A stretch of DNA of 51,129 bases from Gemmatimonadaceae bacterium (GCA_017881465.1 JADGQV010000003.1:1-51129); one strand, 5' to 3'; positions 17,009 through 26,942 are shown, counted from the stretch's first letter. Notes: generated by a model from the letters alone, not told the origin. Numbers and translations: made by a program.

Positions 17009-17968
17009 CTAGGACGAGGGCGGTGCCGGTGGCACTCCTCCGAAAGCGTTGATAATCGCGAGCCCCATGTTGGCGAGTGTGAGCTGTGGCTCGTTGTCGA
17101 GAACCCAGCGCTGATCCTTGTTCTCCTTGGTCATCACGCAAGCCACGACGCGGTTGCGAAGGTACCAGAGCGTACACTCGGTTCGAACAGCGTCCGTCTC
17201 GCCATCCTTGTGGGCGGCGCGCGCTCCCTCGATGTAGCGCTGAAGCATGTAGTCCGTCGTGTTGTGCTCCAGGATGTCGAGCATAGCGGAATCGGCAGTG
17301 GGGTTCACCGCCTTGCCCTGCGCCATCAGCTCGAACAGATGCGCCATCTCGTTCGGAGTCGTCACACCCAGTCCGTACTTCACCGAGCTGTCCATCGCGA
17401 CGCTCGAGCTGCGGAGGAAACTCTTCGAATGAACGCGCGTGTGCTGGAGCCCGAGTGAATCCATCTTCGCCCAGACACGCCGGATGATGATCCGGTCGAG
17501 CAGAAGATTTGTCGCGGTGTTGTCGCTGATCGTGGACATGAGCCACACCGCGTCGTGGACGGTGAGCACCGTTCCGTTGTGAAGGAACTGGGTGACCCCC
17601 GAGCCCGGCACCTGGTCGATCTTGAGCACAGTGAGCGGATCGTCGAGCGAGAGCTGGCCCTTCGCCACGAGATCGTATACCGTCACGAGAATCGCAACCT
17701 TGATCAGGCTGGCGGTGGGAAAGGTCTCGTCTCCGCGCCGGTTGATGCGCGCGCCAGTCTCGAGATCGATGACGCTGTAACCGACGACGCCGTGATGCGC
17801 GTCCGCGATCGAGTCGAGCTTTCGGCGAAGAGCAGCGGTATCAGCGCGAACAATCTGTAGGCGGCCCACTCCTGTTTGGCCGACGCGTGCGGCAGCGCAG
17901 GCGATCACACCCGCGAGAAGGATCGCGGCGTAAGTGGCAACTACGCGTAGTGTGCGGGATCGAGTCAT
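17009..17968 (-). CDS. Class A beta-lactamase-fold serine hydrolase, atypical active site
   Basis: 319 aa with an N-terminal signal or membrane segment (residues 8-28). The nucleophile motif is S87-L-I-K90 and the second motif is S148-D-N150, both typical of class A. The third motif, normally K-T/S-G, reads K254-D-G256. The omega-loop stretch between residues 180 and 203 (SKSFLRSS to GVTTP) has no ExxxN-type glutamate where class A enzymes place the deacylating Glu166. It may therefore be slow at deacylation, acting as a DD-peptidase-like or ligand-binding protein rather than as a beta-lactamase. It is 11 bases downstream of the S9 peptidase on the same strand. Confidence 0.88.
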   Translation of the reverse strand: MTRSRTLRVVATYAAILLAGVIACAAARVGQTGVGRLQIVRADTAALRRKLDSIADAHHGVVGYSVIDLETGARINRRGDETFPTASLIKVAILVTVYDLVAKGQLSLDDPLTVLKIDQVPGSGVTQFLHNGTVLTVHDAVWLMSTISDNTATNLLLDRIIIRRVWAKMDSLGLQHTRVHSKSFLRSSSVAMDSSVKYGLGVTTPNEMAHLFELMAQGKAVNPTADSAMLDILEHNTTDYMLQRYIEGARAAHKDGETDAVRTECTLWYLRNRVVACVMTKENKDQRWVLDNEPQLTLANMGLAIINAFGGVPPAPPSS

Positions 17969-17979
17969 TGGCCTGATGT

Positions 17980-20274
17980 TTAGTTCGAGGTTGCTGTCGC
18001 TGTGGCGACAGAACCTTCAGGGTCGAGCGTCTTCAGCACTTCACGCCACGCGAACTTCTTCCCGCTTCCCCTCACCCAGTAGTCCATCCACGCCATCTCA
18101 GCGACCGACTTGAGAAGCTGATTGCGAGGATCCGGGATCCCGTGAGTGTTACCGGGATAGACGTACAGCTCGGTCGGAACCCCGAGACGCTTGAGCGCCA
18201 TGAACAGCTCCTCCGACTGCGGGCGCGGCACGCGGGGGTCTCCTTCGACGACGTGGATCATTGTCGGAGTCCGGGCGTTCTTGATGTACTTGAGCGGCGA
18301 CTGATTCCAGTAGGCGTCGAAGTCGTCGTACGGCAGCCTGTTGCCCAGATAGAACTGCCGGTTTCTCTGCACGTCGCTCTCAGCGTACATCGAGATCCAG
18401 TTGGACGTTCCGGCTCCGGTGCTGATCGCCTTGAACCGGTTGGTGTGGGTGAGAATCCAGTTCGACCAGTGGCCGCCGGCGCTCCAGCCGAGCACTCCCA
18501 TCTTCGTGCTGTCGACGATTCCTTGCGAGACCAGGTAGTCGACACCGGTCATGATGTCTTCGTATCCTTTCTGGAAATAGTTGCCGACGATGTCGGTCTT
18601 GTGCTTCTCGCCATAATTCGTCGAGCCACGGTAGTTGGGCATCAATACCGCGTACCCCGCGCCGGCGTATGTCTGCGCGCCGTAGCCGCCGTTGAAGCCG
18701 AGCACGTCGGCGGATGCGGGCCCGCCGTGAATCGCGACGATCAGCGGGTAGCGCGTACCGGGTTGATAACCAACGGGCTTGATGAGAATCCCGCCAACCA
18801 TCTTTCCGTCCGTCGATTTCCAGTTGATCTCCTCTTCGTCGCCGAGGGCGAAGCCGCGGACCTGCGGATTGGCGTCGGTGAGCTGGCGCCAGCTCGCGCG
18901 AACCGGGATCTGATCGACCGATGCGACCATGAACAGCGTCGGAGGAGTATGAGGATCGGCGTAGTTCAGCAGCAGGAGCCTGGAATCGTCGTCCTCGTTG
19001 GCATTGAGCGACGCGCGGACGTTCGACACCTGGCGAACGGTGTTCTTGTCGGTGTCGAGCGCCATCAGCTGGCTCGTGGTCTTGATCCCCTCGTTGAAGT
19101 AGATGGTCTTGCCATCCTTCGACCAGAAACCAATCGAGACATCACCGTCGAAAGTCCCACCCAATTTTCTGAGCTGGCCGGCCCGGTCGTCGACGCGCCG
19201 CAGGTAGACGCGATTGTTGGTCATGCTGTACTGCGTCATGTCGTCCGGCGCCGAGAAGGCGATCCACTTGCTGTCGGGCGAGAACTCGAGATGACTCTCG
19301 CCAACTTCGGTGTTGTTCGTCAGCCGCTCGATGCCGCCCGTCGAGGTGTCGAGCAGATACAGATCGGCGTAGATGTCCTGCTCGGTGATGTTCCGCATGT
19401 AGCGGTTGGCTGACGCTCCGTGGTAGCCGATCCAGCGTCCGTCGGCCGAGATGTTGAAATCGGTCACGGTGATGGTCGTGTCGCGGGTGAGTCTCGTCGC
19501 TTTCTTCGCGTCGATGTCGAGCACCCACAGGCTGGAGAGGGGAGTCGCCATGTTCCGGATGGCGACGTTGAACTTCTTCTCCATGCGGAGCTTCTCGTCC
19601 TTGTCGAGGGTGTCGGCGGTGACGAAATAGATGCGCCTGCTGTCGGGAGACCATTTCCAGAGACCTACACCCGCCTGCTGATGGGTGAGCTGCACCGGCT
19701 TCGCGGAGTCGATTCCGGCGACTGGCAGGGCGTAGAGCTGTTCCTCGTCGGACTTTCCGCTCCGGTAAACGAGCCATCTCCCATCCTTGCTGAAGTCGAG
19801 CGTCGAGACGCCCTCCTTGGCGTCGCTGATTTTTCGGGCCTCCCCGCCGTCGGGGCGCATGATGTAGATCTGATTCTGGCCCGCCGCACTTCCGCCACCA
19901 GCCGCCGCGCTTCCTCCTGAAGGCGCAGAAGGTGCGTCTCTGTTCGAGAGAAAGACAAAAAGCTTTCCATCGCGGGACCAGCGGGGCGACGTCTCGTTCT
20001 TGTCTTTCGTGTACGTCATCTGCTTCGTCGATGCGAGCCCATCCTTGACCGAAACGAGGTAGATGTCGGTCTGCCGCCTGGCCTGGTTCCAGTCCGGGGT
20101 GGAGAGCGTGTAGAGCAGCCATTTGCCGTCGGGACTCGGTGTCGGGGATCCGACATCCCGCTGGTACTGCCTGTCCAGGAATGTGATTGGCCGGAGGGCG
20201 TCTGACGAAGCTGATTTCTGCGCCAGTGCCGTGGCAGGTATCAGCGTGGCGATGAAGAGAGGATGGATGCGCAT
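17980..20274 (-). CDS. Secreted S9 family peptidase (DPP4/acylaminoacyl-peptidase type)
   Basis: 764 aa with a signal peptide ending ATALAQ. Residues about 40-480 form a beta-propeller with TolB/WD-like repeats (SPDGKWLLYT, SRDGKLFVFLS, SKDGKTIYFNE). The alpha/beta-hydrolase domain follows, with nucleophile S598 in GWSAGG, D679 in VVEGDPRVP and H711 in NTHGIPD. It cleaves short peptides in the periplasm or outside the cell. It is upstream of, and probably co-transcribed with, the beta-lactamase-fold gene. A long open frame on the opposite strand is a GC-driven shadow. Confidence 0.93.
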   Translation of the reverse strand: MRIHPLFIATLIPATALAQKSASSDALRPITFLDRQYQRDVGSPTPSPDGKWLLYTLSTPDWNQARRQTDIYLVSVKDGLASTKQMTYTKDKNETSPRWSRDGKLFVFLSNRDAPSAPSGGSAAAGGGSAAGQNQIYIMRPDGGEARKISDAKEGVSTLDFSKDGRWLVYRSGKSDEEQLYALPVAGIDSAKPVQLTHQQAGVGLWKWSPDSRRIYFVTADTLDKDEKLRMEKKFNVAIRNMATPLSSLWVLDIDAKKATRLTRDTTITVTDFNISADGRWIGYHGASANRYMRNITEQDIYADLYLLDTSTGGIERLTNNTEVGESHLEFSPDSKWIAFSAPDDMTQYSMTNNRVYLRRVDDRAGQLRKLGGTFDGDVSIGFWSKDGKTIYFNEGIKTTSQLMALDTDKNTVRQVSNVRASLNANEDDDSRLLLLNYADPHTPPTLFMVASVDQIPVRASWRQLTDANPQVRGFALGDEEEINWKSTDGKMVGGILIKPVGYQPGTRYPLIVAIHGGPASADVLGFNGGYGAQTYAGAGYAVLMPNYRGSTNYGEKHKTDIVGNYFQKGYEDIMTGVDYLVSQGIVDSTKMGVLGWSAGGHWSNWILTHTNRFKAISTGAGTSNWISMYAESDVQRNRQFYLGNRLPYDDFDAYWNQSPLKYIKNARTPTMIHVVEGDPRVPRPQSEELFMALKRLGVPTELYVYPGNTHGIPDPRNQLLKSVAEMAWMDYWVRGSGKKFAWREVLKTLDPEGSVATATATSN

Positions 20275-20570
20275 GGCCGGGGTGATGAAGAAGGAAATTG
20301 CAGCGGTTAATATAGGTTCGGAACCATGTCAGGACTCAATGCCAAACGCTCAGACTTGGGGCCAGTGCCATGACCTATGATCTGACGAAGTTCGACCTCT
20401 TCGACCAGACGCTTCTCTCCACCGTTGGTGGCGCGCGAACGCAATAGCAAGAACACGGTCGTGTGTACGGTTTTTGCCAGAGTTACCGACAAAACGAAAA
20501 ATGCTGCCTCAATTATTATCGTGCGGTTTTTTTTCTTGACCCCTGGGATGGGGAGGGGAGGGAGAGGACC
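20275..20570 (+). other. AT-richer divergent promoter region
   Basis: 296 bases between the S9 peptidase (-) and the DUF4142 gene (+). It is richer in A/T than its surroundings, with T-runs and an AATTATTAT stretch near 20509-20520. A 25-codon ORF (ATG 20370 to TAG 20445-20447) is present, but it has no convincing ribosome site and no recognised homology. Confidence 0.4.
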
Positions 20571-21182
20571 ATGTTGATGAATGGATCGAGATGTAGGGTG
20601 GCGACGCTCGCCATCGCGGCGCTGACACTTGCCGCATGCAGCAAGAAGGAGAACTACGGCACGGACACGACGGCCGCCTCGAGCACCGTGTCCGCCGACA
20701 CTTCGGCCATGGCGGCCGCCGAGCCAACGTCAGGCACCTGGACGGACGCCAACATCGTCGCGTTGCTCGATGAAGCGAACATGGCCGATAGCGTCGCGGG
20801 GGCCCTCGCGGCGACAAAGGGGACCGCCGCCGCCGTCCGCGACTTCGGAAAGCGGATGATGCTCGATCATCACCAGCTCCGTGCACAGGGTGAGGCGTTG
20901 GCGAAAAAGCTGAATGTCACACCGGCCCCAGCCGCCGACGACAATCTCGTGTCCGATGCACAGAAGCACATGGACACGCTGAACTCGACGGCCAAGGGCA
21001 AGGACTTCGACAAGGCGTACATCGATGGCGAAGTCGATGTGCACAAGCAGGTTCTCGACCTGGCCACCAAGGCCGCGGCTCAGACGCAGACCGCCGAGCT
21101 GAAAAACCTGATCCAGAAGGCCGCGCCGGTAATCCAGGGCCACCTCGACAGGGCCGAATCGATTCAGAAGACTTTGAAATAA
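20571..21182 (+). CDS. DUF4142 lipoprotein
   Basis: 203 aa from ATG 20571, preceded by GGAGAGGACC. The signal ends in a lipobox (LTLAAC). A Thr/Ser/Ala linker leads to an all-helical ferritin-like DUF4142 domain (residues about 60-200): VALLDEANMADSVAGALAA, RDFGKRMMLDHHQL and DKAYIDGEVDVHKQVLDL, with His residues in the helices. DUF4142 proteins are periplasmic, often stress-linked, and of unknown biochemistry. A CopD-like gene follows 18 bases later. Confidence 0.9.
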   Translation: MLMNGSRCRVATLAIAALTLAACSKKENYGTDTTAASSTVSADTSAMAAAEPTSGTWTDANIVALLDEANMADSVAGALAATKGTAAAVRDFGKRMMLDHHQLRAQGEALAKKLNVTPAPAADDNLVSDAQKHMDTLNSTAKGKDFDKAYIDGEVDVHKQVLDLATKAAAQTQTAELKNLIQKAAPVIQGHLDRAESIQKTLK

Positions 21183-21200
21183 CTGATTGGGAGAAAGCCA

Positions 21201-22172
21201 GTGAGAGCAGCGATAGCCCTGCTGCAAGCAGTCGCGTAGACGATTCAGGACACCGCTCCTGCCGGCGGCCAGCCCGGGGGTCCGGCCGGACCGGGCGGCC
21301 GACCGCCCGGCTTCTCCTTCACCAAAGCGTTCTTCGAGCTGCTGCAGTTCGTCGGCTACTTCCTGGCGATCGGCGCGATTGGATTCCGATTCGGGATCGT
21401 GAGGCAGATTCGCGGGATGTCGGACGAGGCGAAGGCAATCCTCCGCGCCGACAACGCCGCGCTGCTCGGCATCCTCGGCATCGTCCTTCTCGGGCTATCC
21501 TATCTCGGCGGCCCGTACATCGACTCGATCGCGCATCACAAGGCGTTCGCCGAATCACTGCCCAAGAACATGGCGCAATTCGAATTCAGGATGACTATGC
21601 TGGCTCTCGCCCTGGTGGGGTTCGCGCTCGTTCGCGCATCGTCGTCGGTCGGGTGGATGCTGGCCGCGATCGGGATTCTCGCCGCGGTACTGCAACCCGT
21701 CTACACCGGCAGATTCCCCAACAAGGTGAACGCGGTCCACATCTTCGCCGCGTCCACCTAGCTCGGCACGCTGCTGGTGCTAATGCTGATCGGAATTCGA
21801 AGGATGATCAGGAGCACGAGCACCGGCGTCCAGCGCGCGGAGCTGATCGGGGATCTCGTGAATTCCTTTTCGTCGCTCGCGCTCGTAGCGGCGGCGATCG
21901 TGGCAATCACGGGTGTCACCACGGCGTGGCTGAATCTGAAGCGGCTCTCGTCTCTCTGGACCACGAGTTACGGCATAGCGCTCGTCGGCAAGCTCATTTT
22001 CGTGGTCATCGTCGTCGTGCTGGGCGCGTGGAACTGGCGGCGCGTCCGCCCATCACTCGGCGGCGAAGGATCGGAGGAGATCATTCGCCGCTCGGCGACA
22101 ATGGAGCTGACGTTCGCCGCCTTCGTACTCGTTGCTACTTCGGTACTTGTGAGCCTCCCGTCGCCGAGGTAG
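21201..22172 (+). pseudogene. CopD-like membrane protein gene with two in-frame TAG codons
   Basis: A 324-codon frame from GTG 21201 (GGGAGAAAG upstream) to TAG 22170-22172 is open except for TAG at 21237-21239 and 21759-21761. The encoded membrane protein has about eight helices and fits the CopD/YcnJ copper-resistance family. At the second TAG the context is HIFAAST-stop-LGTLLVLML. The intact CopCD in this window reads HVLGGASWLGSLLCVML at the matching place (W327), so the TAG replaces a conserved Trp (TGG to TAG). The first TAG also falls at a plausible Trp. No ATG, GTG or TTG lies between the first TAG and 21399. The rest of the frame is well preserved, so either the mutations are recent, they are sequencing errors, or amber codons are read through. 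The 3' end overlaps the convergent S9 gene by 38 bases. Confidence 0.8.
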
Positions 22173-24768
22173 CTGGCCGCGGCGAAGCATTTTTCACGTA
22201 TTTATCGAGCCAGTTGATGTACTCCCATAGCAGGTGACGCTGCGTCTCGCGCGCGGTGTAGCCGTGCGGCTCGAGCGGGAGCTGGACGTAGCGAACATTG
22301 CCGCCGTTCCCCTTGATCGCCGCGAAGAGGCGCTCGGACTGGATCGGGAAGGTCCCCGAGTTGTCATCGCGCTGACCGTGAATCAGCAGCACCGGTGCCT
22401 TGATCTTGTTCGCGTAGTTAAACGGAGACATCGCGTTATAGATTTCCGGCGCCTCCCAGTATGTGCGCGGCTCTGACTGGAAGCCGAACGGCGTGAGCGT
22501 GCGGTTGTAAGCCCCGCTCTCCGCTATTCCGGTGCGGAAGATGTCGGAGTGCGCGAGAAGATTGACGGTCATGAAGGCGCCGTAGGAATGCCCTCCAACA
22601 GCAATGCGATCGCGATCGGCGACGCCCATGTCCACGATCTTGTCTACGGCAGCCTGAGCGCTGGCGACGAGCTGCTGGATGTAGCTGTCGTTCGGCTCCT
22701 TGCCGTTGGCACCCACGATCGGCATTGTCGGTCCGTCGAGAACGCCGTAGCCATGCATGAGCAGCATCAGATAGTTCTGCCGGCCAGGCCGCTTGAACTC
22801 ATACCGAGATCCCGCGAGCTGTGAAGCAGCATCGGCGGACTGGAACTCGCGCGGATACGCCCAGAAGAAGAAGGGGAGCCGTCCCTGCGATTTGTCGTAG
22901 CCTGGGGGAAGGTAAAGTGTCGCCGACAGCTTCACCCCATCGGGACGTGTGTAGGTGATCAGCTCGCTCTTCACGTCGGCGAAGTAAGGCGCTGGATCAC
23001 CGAGCTTCGTGATCTGAGTCAGCGATTTGTCGCTGAGATCGCGGAGGAAAATGTTTGGCGGATCAGTCGGCGACTCGCGCTGAGTGATGATGCGACCTGC
23101 ATCGCGGTCGACTACCTGAAGTGCCCGCTCGTAATTGGGAGCAGTTGATTGCCACAATCTTTCCGTCTTGCCCGTCGTCAAGTCGAAGCGATCGACGAAT
23201 GGCCGATCGCCCTCGGGTGAAGCGCCGTCTCCTCTGAGATAGAGGTAATTGCCATCGCTCGAGCGGAGCGGAACGAAACGGTCGCTCGATGGATCGAGCA
23301 CGAACACCCACATCCCCGGATTGGAATACCGATCCTCGGCGCTTCGATCCCAGATCAGTTTCGGGGTACCACCAGCAGGCGCTGAAGGATCGATCATCCA
23401 GACGCGCTGCCTGGCACCACGCGAGAGCCGGTCGGTCAGGAACGCAGTGTTGGGAGAAACCCACGTGATTCCGCCGTAGCGGTATTCGGTTTGAACGAAC
23501 GGTGTCGCCGCTCCGGTGAATGGCGCCGACAGGAGAGATACCTGGTCGCGCTTCGGAACCACCGTGCGGGGGTTTCCCTTGTCGAGCGCTTCGACCATCA
23601 CCAGCGTGGCCGGAACATCGGGACGCCAGTTGATGATCCTGATTCCGGGCACGACCGCATCGCGTGCGCTCGGCGCTTCTTCCGCGACGTGGGAGTTCCT
23701 GATCTCGCGCAGAACCTTTCCGTTCAGATTCCAGACCTCGGTGCGTGAGGGAAAGACATCCATCGGCACCTGGTAGGAATAAGGCCGCTGCACCGTTTCA
23801 ACGAGCAGATAATTTCCGTTGGGCGAGGGAGTCACACGGGCGTGGATTCCCGGCGGTCCGATGGGTGCGATCTTGCCATCGAGTCCGACAAGAGAAAGCT
23901 GATCGTCGAAGTAGTAGTCGAAGAGAGCTTCGTCGCCCGGACCCTGGAGCAGATACTCGTAGGTGCGGGCGGGAGCCGAGCGTCCGTACGATTCCTGCAC
24001 GATGACGCCGGTCGGAACTTCAGATGCTCTTGGCGTCGCGCCGTGGTTGGCGGGCCACAGTCTGCACACGAGGGGCGCCCTTCCGTTGAGCCAGTTGCAG
24101 CCCGCGTCGTCAACGATATTTCCGCGGGCGGTCGTGAAGTTGAGCGTAGGGGGAGTCAGGCGTCGCGCCGTGCCGTTGCCAACGTCGGCGGCCCAGAGCG
24201 AAGTGCCCGCTGGGGTCGTCACGGTGAACGCCAGATTCTTTCCATCGCGCGACCAGTCGAGGTCGCGGGTTCTTCCCGACAATCCCGACGCGGTGAGGTG
24301 GCGCGTGCGTCCGGTCGCCGGATCCAGAATCTCCACCGCCATTCCACCGTTGGAGACAGTCGTGTAGGCGAGCTGATCTCCGCTTATTGACCACGCCGTC
24401 GACCCAAGGCGTCCACCGGCCGGTACCTGAAGCTCGCGCTCGATCTTTCCTCCTATGCTACTTACTAGTCCAGAGCGGATGCCGATGTTCTCGATTCGGT
24501 AGTCAGGATTCGCCCTGATCTTGCTGCCGGCGAGGTAGTAGGCCGAGTCGGCCATGTCGGTGATCGTGATCGTGCGCGGGTCGCTCACCGTGACGAGAAC
24601 CCACTGTCGGTTCGGGCTGATCGAAGTGACCGGATTCGCGGGCGCCTCGAGGATCTTCACCAGATCGGCGGGCGGCGACTGGTACGTCTGCTGGGCCCAG
24701 GCTGGGATGAGCGGCGCGAGCATCAGACACGCCGTCGACAGAACGCGACGATACGAGAATCTGTTCAT
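22135..24768 (-). CDS. Secreted S9 family peptidase (glutamyl endopeptidase/POP-like)
   Basis: 877 aa with a signal peptide ending PAWAQQ. The long N-terminal beta-propeller (about residues 40-590) is followed by an alpha/beta-hydrolase domain: S728 in GGHSYGAFM, D801 in HGQRDDNSG and H835 in EPHGYTARET. The layout resembles the plant and bacterial glutamyl endopeptidase branch of S9, longer than classical DPP4 enzymes. It probably degrades peptides outside the cytoplasm. Its 3' end overlaps the CopD-like gene tail-to-tail. P450 lies upstream on the same strand, 82 bases away. Confidence 0.93.
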   Translation of the reverse strand: MNRFSYRRVLSTACLMLAPLIPAWAQQTYQSPPADLVKILEAPANPVTSISPNRQWVLVTVSDPRTITITDMADSAYYLAGSKIRANPDYRIENIGIRSGLVSSIGGKIERELQVPAGGRLGSTAWSISGDQLAYTTVSNGGMAVEILDPATGRTRHLTASGLSGRTRDLDWSRDGKNLAFTVTTPAGTSLWAADVGNGTARRLTPPTLNFTTARGNIVDDAGCNWLNGRAPLVCRLWPANHGATPRASEVPTGVIVQESYGRSAPARTYEYLLQGPGDEALFDYYFDDQLSLVGLDGKIAPIGPPGIHARVTPSPNGNYLLVETVQRPYSYQVPMDVFPSRTEVWNLNGKVLREIRNSHVAEEAPSARDAVVPGIRIINWRPDVPATLVMVEALDKGNPRTVVPKRDQVSLLSAPFTGAATPFVQTEYRYGGITWVSPNTAFLTDRLSRGARQRVWMIDPSAPAGGTPKLIWDRSAEDRYSNPGMWVFVLDPSSDRFVPLRSSDGNYLYLRGDGASPEGDRPFVDRFDLTTGKTERLWQSTAPNYERALQVVDRDAGRIITQRESPTDPPNIFLRDLSDKSLTQITKLGDPAPYFADVKSELITYTRPDGVKLSATLYLPPGYDKSQGRLPFFFWAYPREFQSADAASQLAGSRYEFKRPGRQNYLMLLMHGYGVLDGPTMPIVGANGKEPNDSYIQQLVASAQAAVDKIVDMGVADRDRIAVGGHSYGAFMTVNLLAHSDIFRTGIAESGAYNRTLTPFGFQSEPRTYWEAPEIYNAMSPFNYANKIKAPVLLIHGQRDDNSGTFPIQSERLFAAIKGNGGNVRYVQLPLEPHGYTARETQRHLLWEYINWLDKYVKNASPRPATSATGGSQVPK

Positions 24769-24850
24769 TGGATGTGTGTGGGGTGGACGGGATCATGCCG
24801 GAAAAGCTGCCTTGCTACTATGAATACTGGCTGTCTGGCTGGAGTGTTGG

Positions 24851-26200
24851 TCAACGCCCTTCGATCCGCATGCGCAGGCCCCCGCCCGGACGCAGCGTGA
24901 TCCTCGGCTCGATTGCGGGAGGAGCGCTTCCGACATAGCGCAACTTCCATTTCTGGGCGATGGTCGCGAGGATCAAAATTCCTTCCATCCAGGCGAACTG
25001 CTCTCCGATGCAAATGCGCGTCCCGCCGCCAAAAGGGAAGTAGGAAAACCTGGGACGCGCCGCCGCAACTTCCGGCAGCCATCGCTCCGGATCGAACCTC
25101 TCGGGCTCGGGGTGAAAGCGCGGATCGCGGTGCGTGATGTATTGAGACATGAGCACCATCGAGCGCGCCGGAATGTGATATCCGCCCGCCTCGAAGTCGT
25201 TGATTGCCCGCCGTCCCACCGCCCACGCCGGCGGATAGAGACGCATCGACTCGGCGAGGATCATCCGGGTGTAGGGCAAATTCGCCAAATCGTCGGGCCG
25301 CGGTAGGCTACGCCCAAGCGCGTCAACTTCCCGATGGAAGCGCGCCTCGATTTCTGGATGCTGTGACAGCAGGTACCACGTCCACGACAGCGCGTTGGCG
25401 GTCGTCTCGTGACCGGCGAGGAAGATCGTCATCGCCTCGTCGCGTACCTGCGTGTCGGTCATCCCGCCGCCGTCACCCTCCGTGTCCTGTGCGAGGAGCA
25501 GCATCGAGAGCAGATCTCCCCTGTCCTCCCCGGTCGCGCGACGCTCGTCGATGATGCGGTAGATCGTTGCATCGAGGCGCGCGCGCGCCGCCTCGAACCG
25601 CTTGATGTAGGGAAGCGGCAGCTTCTCCAGGAGCTCGCTGAACGGAAGAATACCGATGTTGAATGCCCCGAACGCGGTCGTGAGCGCTTCCCCAATCTCG
25701 GCGGCTTCCTTCTCGACATCGGCACTGAAGAGTGTCTTCGCCACGATCGCGAGTGTGAGCCTCATCATCTCGTCGTGCACGTCGAGCGAGCGTCCATCGG
25801 TCCACCGCGACCGAGTCCGATCCGCGTACTCGACCATCGATCTCCCATAGGCGGAGATTCGATCCCGATGAAACGCGGGCTGTGCGAGGCGCCGCTGGCG
25901 GAGATGAAACTCACCCTCGCTGGTGAGAAGCCCTTCCCCCAGGACACGCTTGGCGCGCACGAGTGCGCGGCTCTTGGTGAAATTCTTCTGGTTCGTGACG
26001 AGCACGTCGCGGATGAGATCCGGGTGGTTGAACAGGTAGATCCGCTCGTTGCCGACCTTGAAGAACACAATGTCGCCATACTTTTTCGCGGACTCTATCA
26101 TGAACGGGAGCCGGCGGCGCGCGAACTGGATCAGGGTATGGCCGGGGAAGCGTGCGGGTGGCCCCGGTGGCGTCCGGCTATCTGGCGCTTGGCTCGGCAT
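24851..26200 (-). CDS. Cytochrome P450
   Basis: 449 aa haem-thiolate monooxygenase. The haem ligand is C397 in [13 protein letters not shown]. The K-helix ExxR is in [10 protein letters not shown] and the I-helix oxygen motif is [12 protein letters not shown]. It is a stand-alone domain without fused reductase and has no obvious membrane anchor, and its sequence resembles the CYP102-haem-domain and CYP4-like fatty-acid oxidising group. No ferredoxin or reductase gene is adjacent, so redox partners must be elsewhere. The start overlaps the PAP2 gene by 23 bases, suggesting coupled translation. Confidence 0.93.
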   Translation of the reverse strand: MPSQAPDSRTPPGPPARFPGHTLIQFARRRLPFMIESAKKYGDIVFFKVGNERIYLFNHPDLIRDVLVTNQKNFTKSRALVRAKRVLGEGLLTSEGEFHLRQRRLAQPAFHRDRISAYGRSMVEYADRTRSRWTDGRSLDVHDEMMRLTLAIVAKTLFSADVEKEAAEIGEALTTAFGAFNIGILPFSELLEKLPLPYIKRFEAARARLDATIYRIIDERRATGEDRGDLLSMLLLAQDTEGDGGGMTDTQVRDEAMTIFLAGHETTANALSWTWYLLSQHPEIEARFHREVDALGRSLPRPDDLANLPYTRMILAESMRLYPPAWAVGRRAINDFEAGGYHIPARSMVLMSQYITHRDPRFHPEPERFDPERWLPEVAAARPRFSYFPFGGGTRICIGEQFAWMEGILILATIAQKWKLRYVGSAPPAIEPRITLRPGGGLRMRIEGR

Positions 26201-26891
26201 CGTGCGAGTGCGACCAGTGCGATTGGAGCCATCTTACCGTCGCCCCGCTGACCGCGGAGCTTAGGGCAATCGTCGCTGTCACGTCGCTCGTCCAGTGCTG
26301 GTCTTCGTAGACACGATCCCAGGCGACGAGAGCGACGAGACTGCCGCAGAGAGCGGTGATGGGTCCCGAGTGAGTTTGCATGGAGATCGCCTGGGCGATG
26401 GAAGTGATGTGCGCCACGTGAGCGGATGGGAACGAATGCCAGTCACCATTGGCCGTAAAAGGGTGAAAGCGATGCGAATTCCCTTCGACGTGCGGCCGCT
26501 CACGACCGATTACCGGCTTGAGCGCTGATTCGACGAGGTCGGACGCGACGTAGGCTGCGGCGGTGTTGAGCGTTCCATCGGCGAGCAATTCGTGATGCGT
26601 CAGCAGTGCGGTGACGTAGGTGAGCACCATCGCGGGGACGAGCCGCTGCGCAGTCCCAAGAGGATTTACTGATTTCGCGAAGTGATCGAGAGAGCGAGTA
26701 TGTGTGTGGAGCGCCCACTCCCGCATCTCGGGATCGAGTGCCGCGGACGCCGCGATGCCGATAGGTACGATCCAGGCCCCCACAGGCATCCGCTCGTGGG
26801 CAGGATGCGATACGGAATCCTTCTGACCGGTTGCGGTGCTCGAGATCAGCAGCAGTTGACTGATCGCGAGCAGAACGACATTCGAGCGCAT
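26178..26891 (-). CDS. PAP2-family membrane phosphatase
   Basis: 237 aa with a signal peptide and several hydrophobic helices. All three PAP2 motifs are present: KPVIGRERP (KX6RP), FPSAH (PSGH-like, with Ala for Gly) and [11 protein letters not shown] (RX5HX3D). Such enzymes dephosphorylate lipid phosphates, undecaprenyl diphosphate or similar. It overlaps the downstream P450 start by 23 bases, so the pair likely acts on a shared lipid or isoprenoid pathway, which is inference. It is divergent from the VPS10-type gene. Confidence 0.9.
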   Translation of the reverse strand: MRSNVVLLAISQLLLISSTATGQKDSVSHPAHERMPVGAWIVPIGIAASAALDPEMREWALHTHTRSLDHFAKSVNPLGTAQRLVPAMVLTYVTALLTHHELLADGTLNTAAAYVASDLVESALKPVIGRERPHVEGNSHRFHPFTANGDWHSFPSAHVAHITSIAQAISMQTHSGPITALCGSLVALVAWDRVYEDQHWTSDVTATIALSSAVSGATVRWLQSHWSHSHDAEPSAR

Positions 26892-26942
26892 GAATCAGAG
26901 TAGAGGCAGGAGCGTTTCACGGCAAGGAGCGTTCACGCGTCG

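Noticed and set aside
18142-19413. Long plus-strand open frame (423 codons) opposite the S9 peptidase
   Set aside because: The peptidase frame has a signal peptide, propeller repeats and a full catalytic triad. The antisense frame has no recognisable domain and is typical of GC-rich coding DNA.
21201-22172. Genome-wide reassignment of TAG to an amino acid
   Set aside because: TAG is the ordinary stop of several intact genes here, for example those ending at 4995, 8723 and 16855, and other Trp codons in the same gene are TGG.
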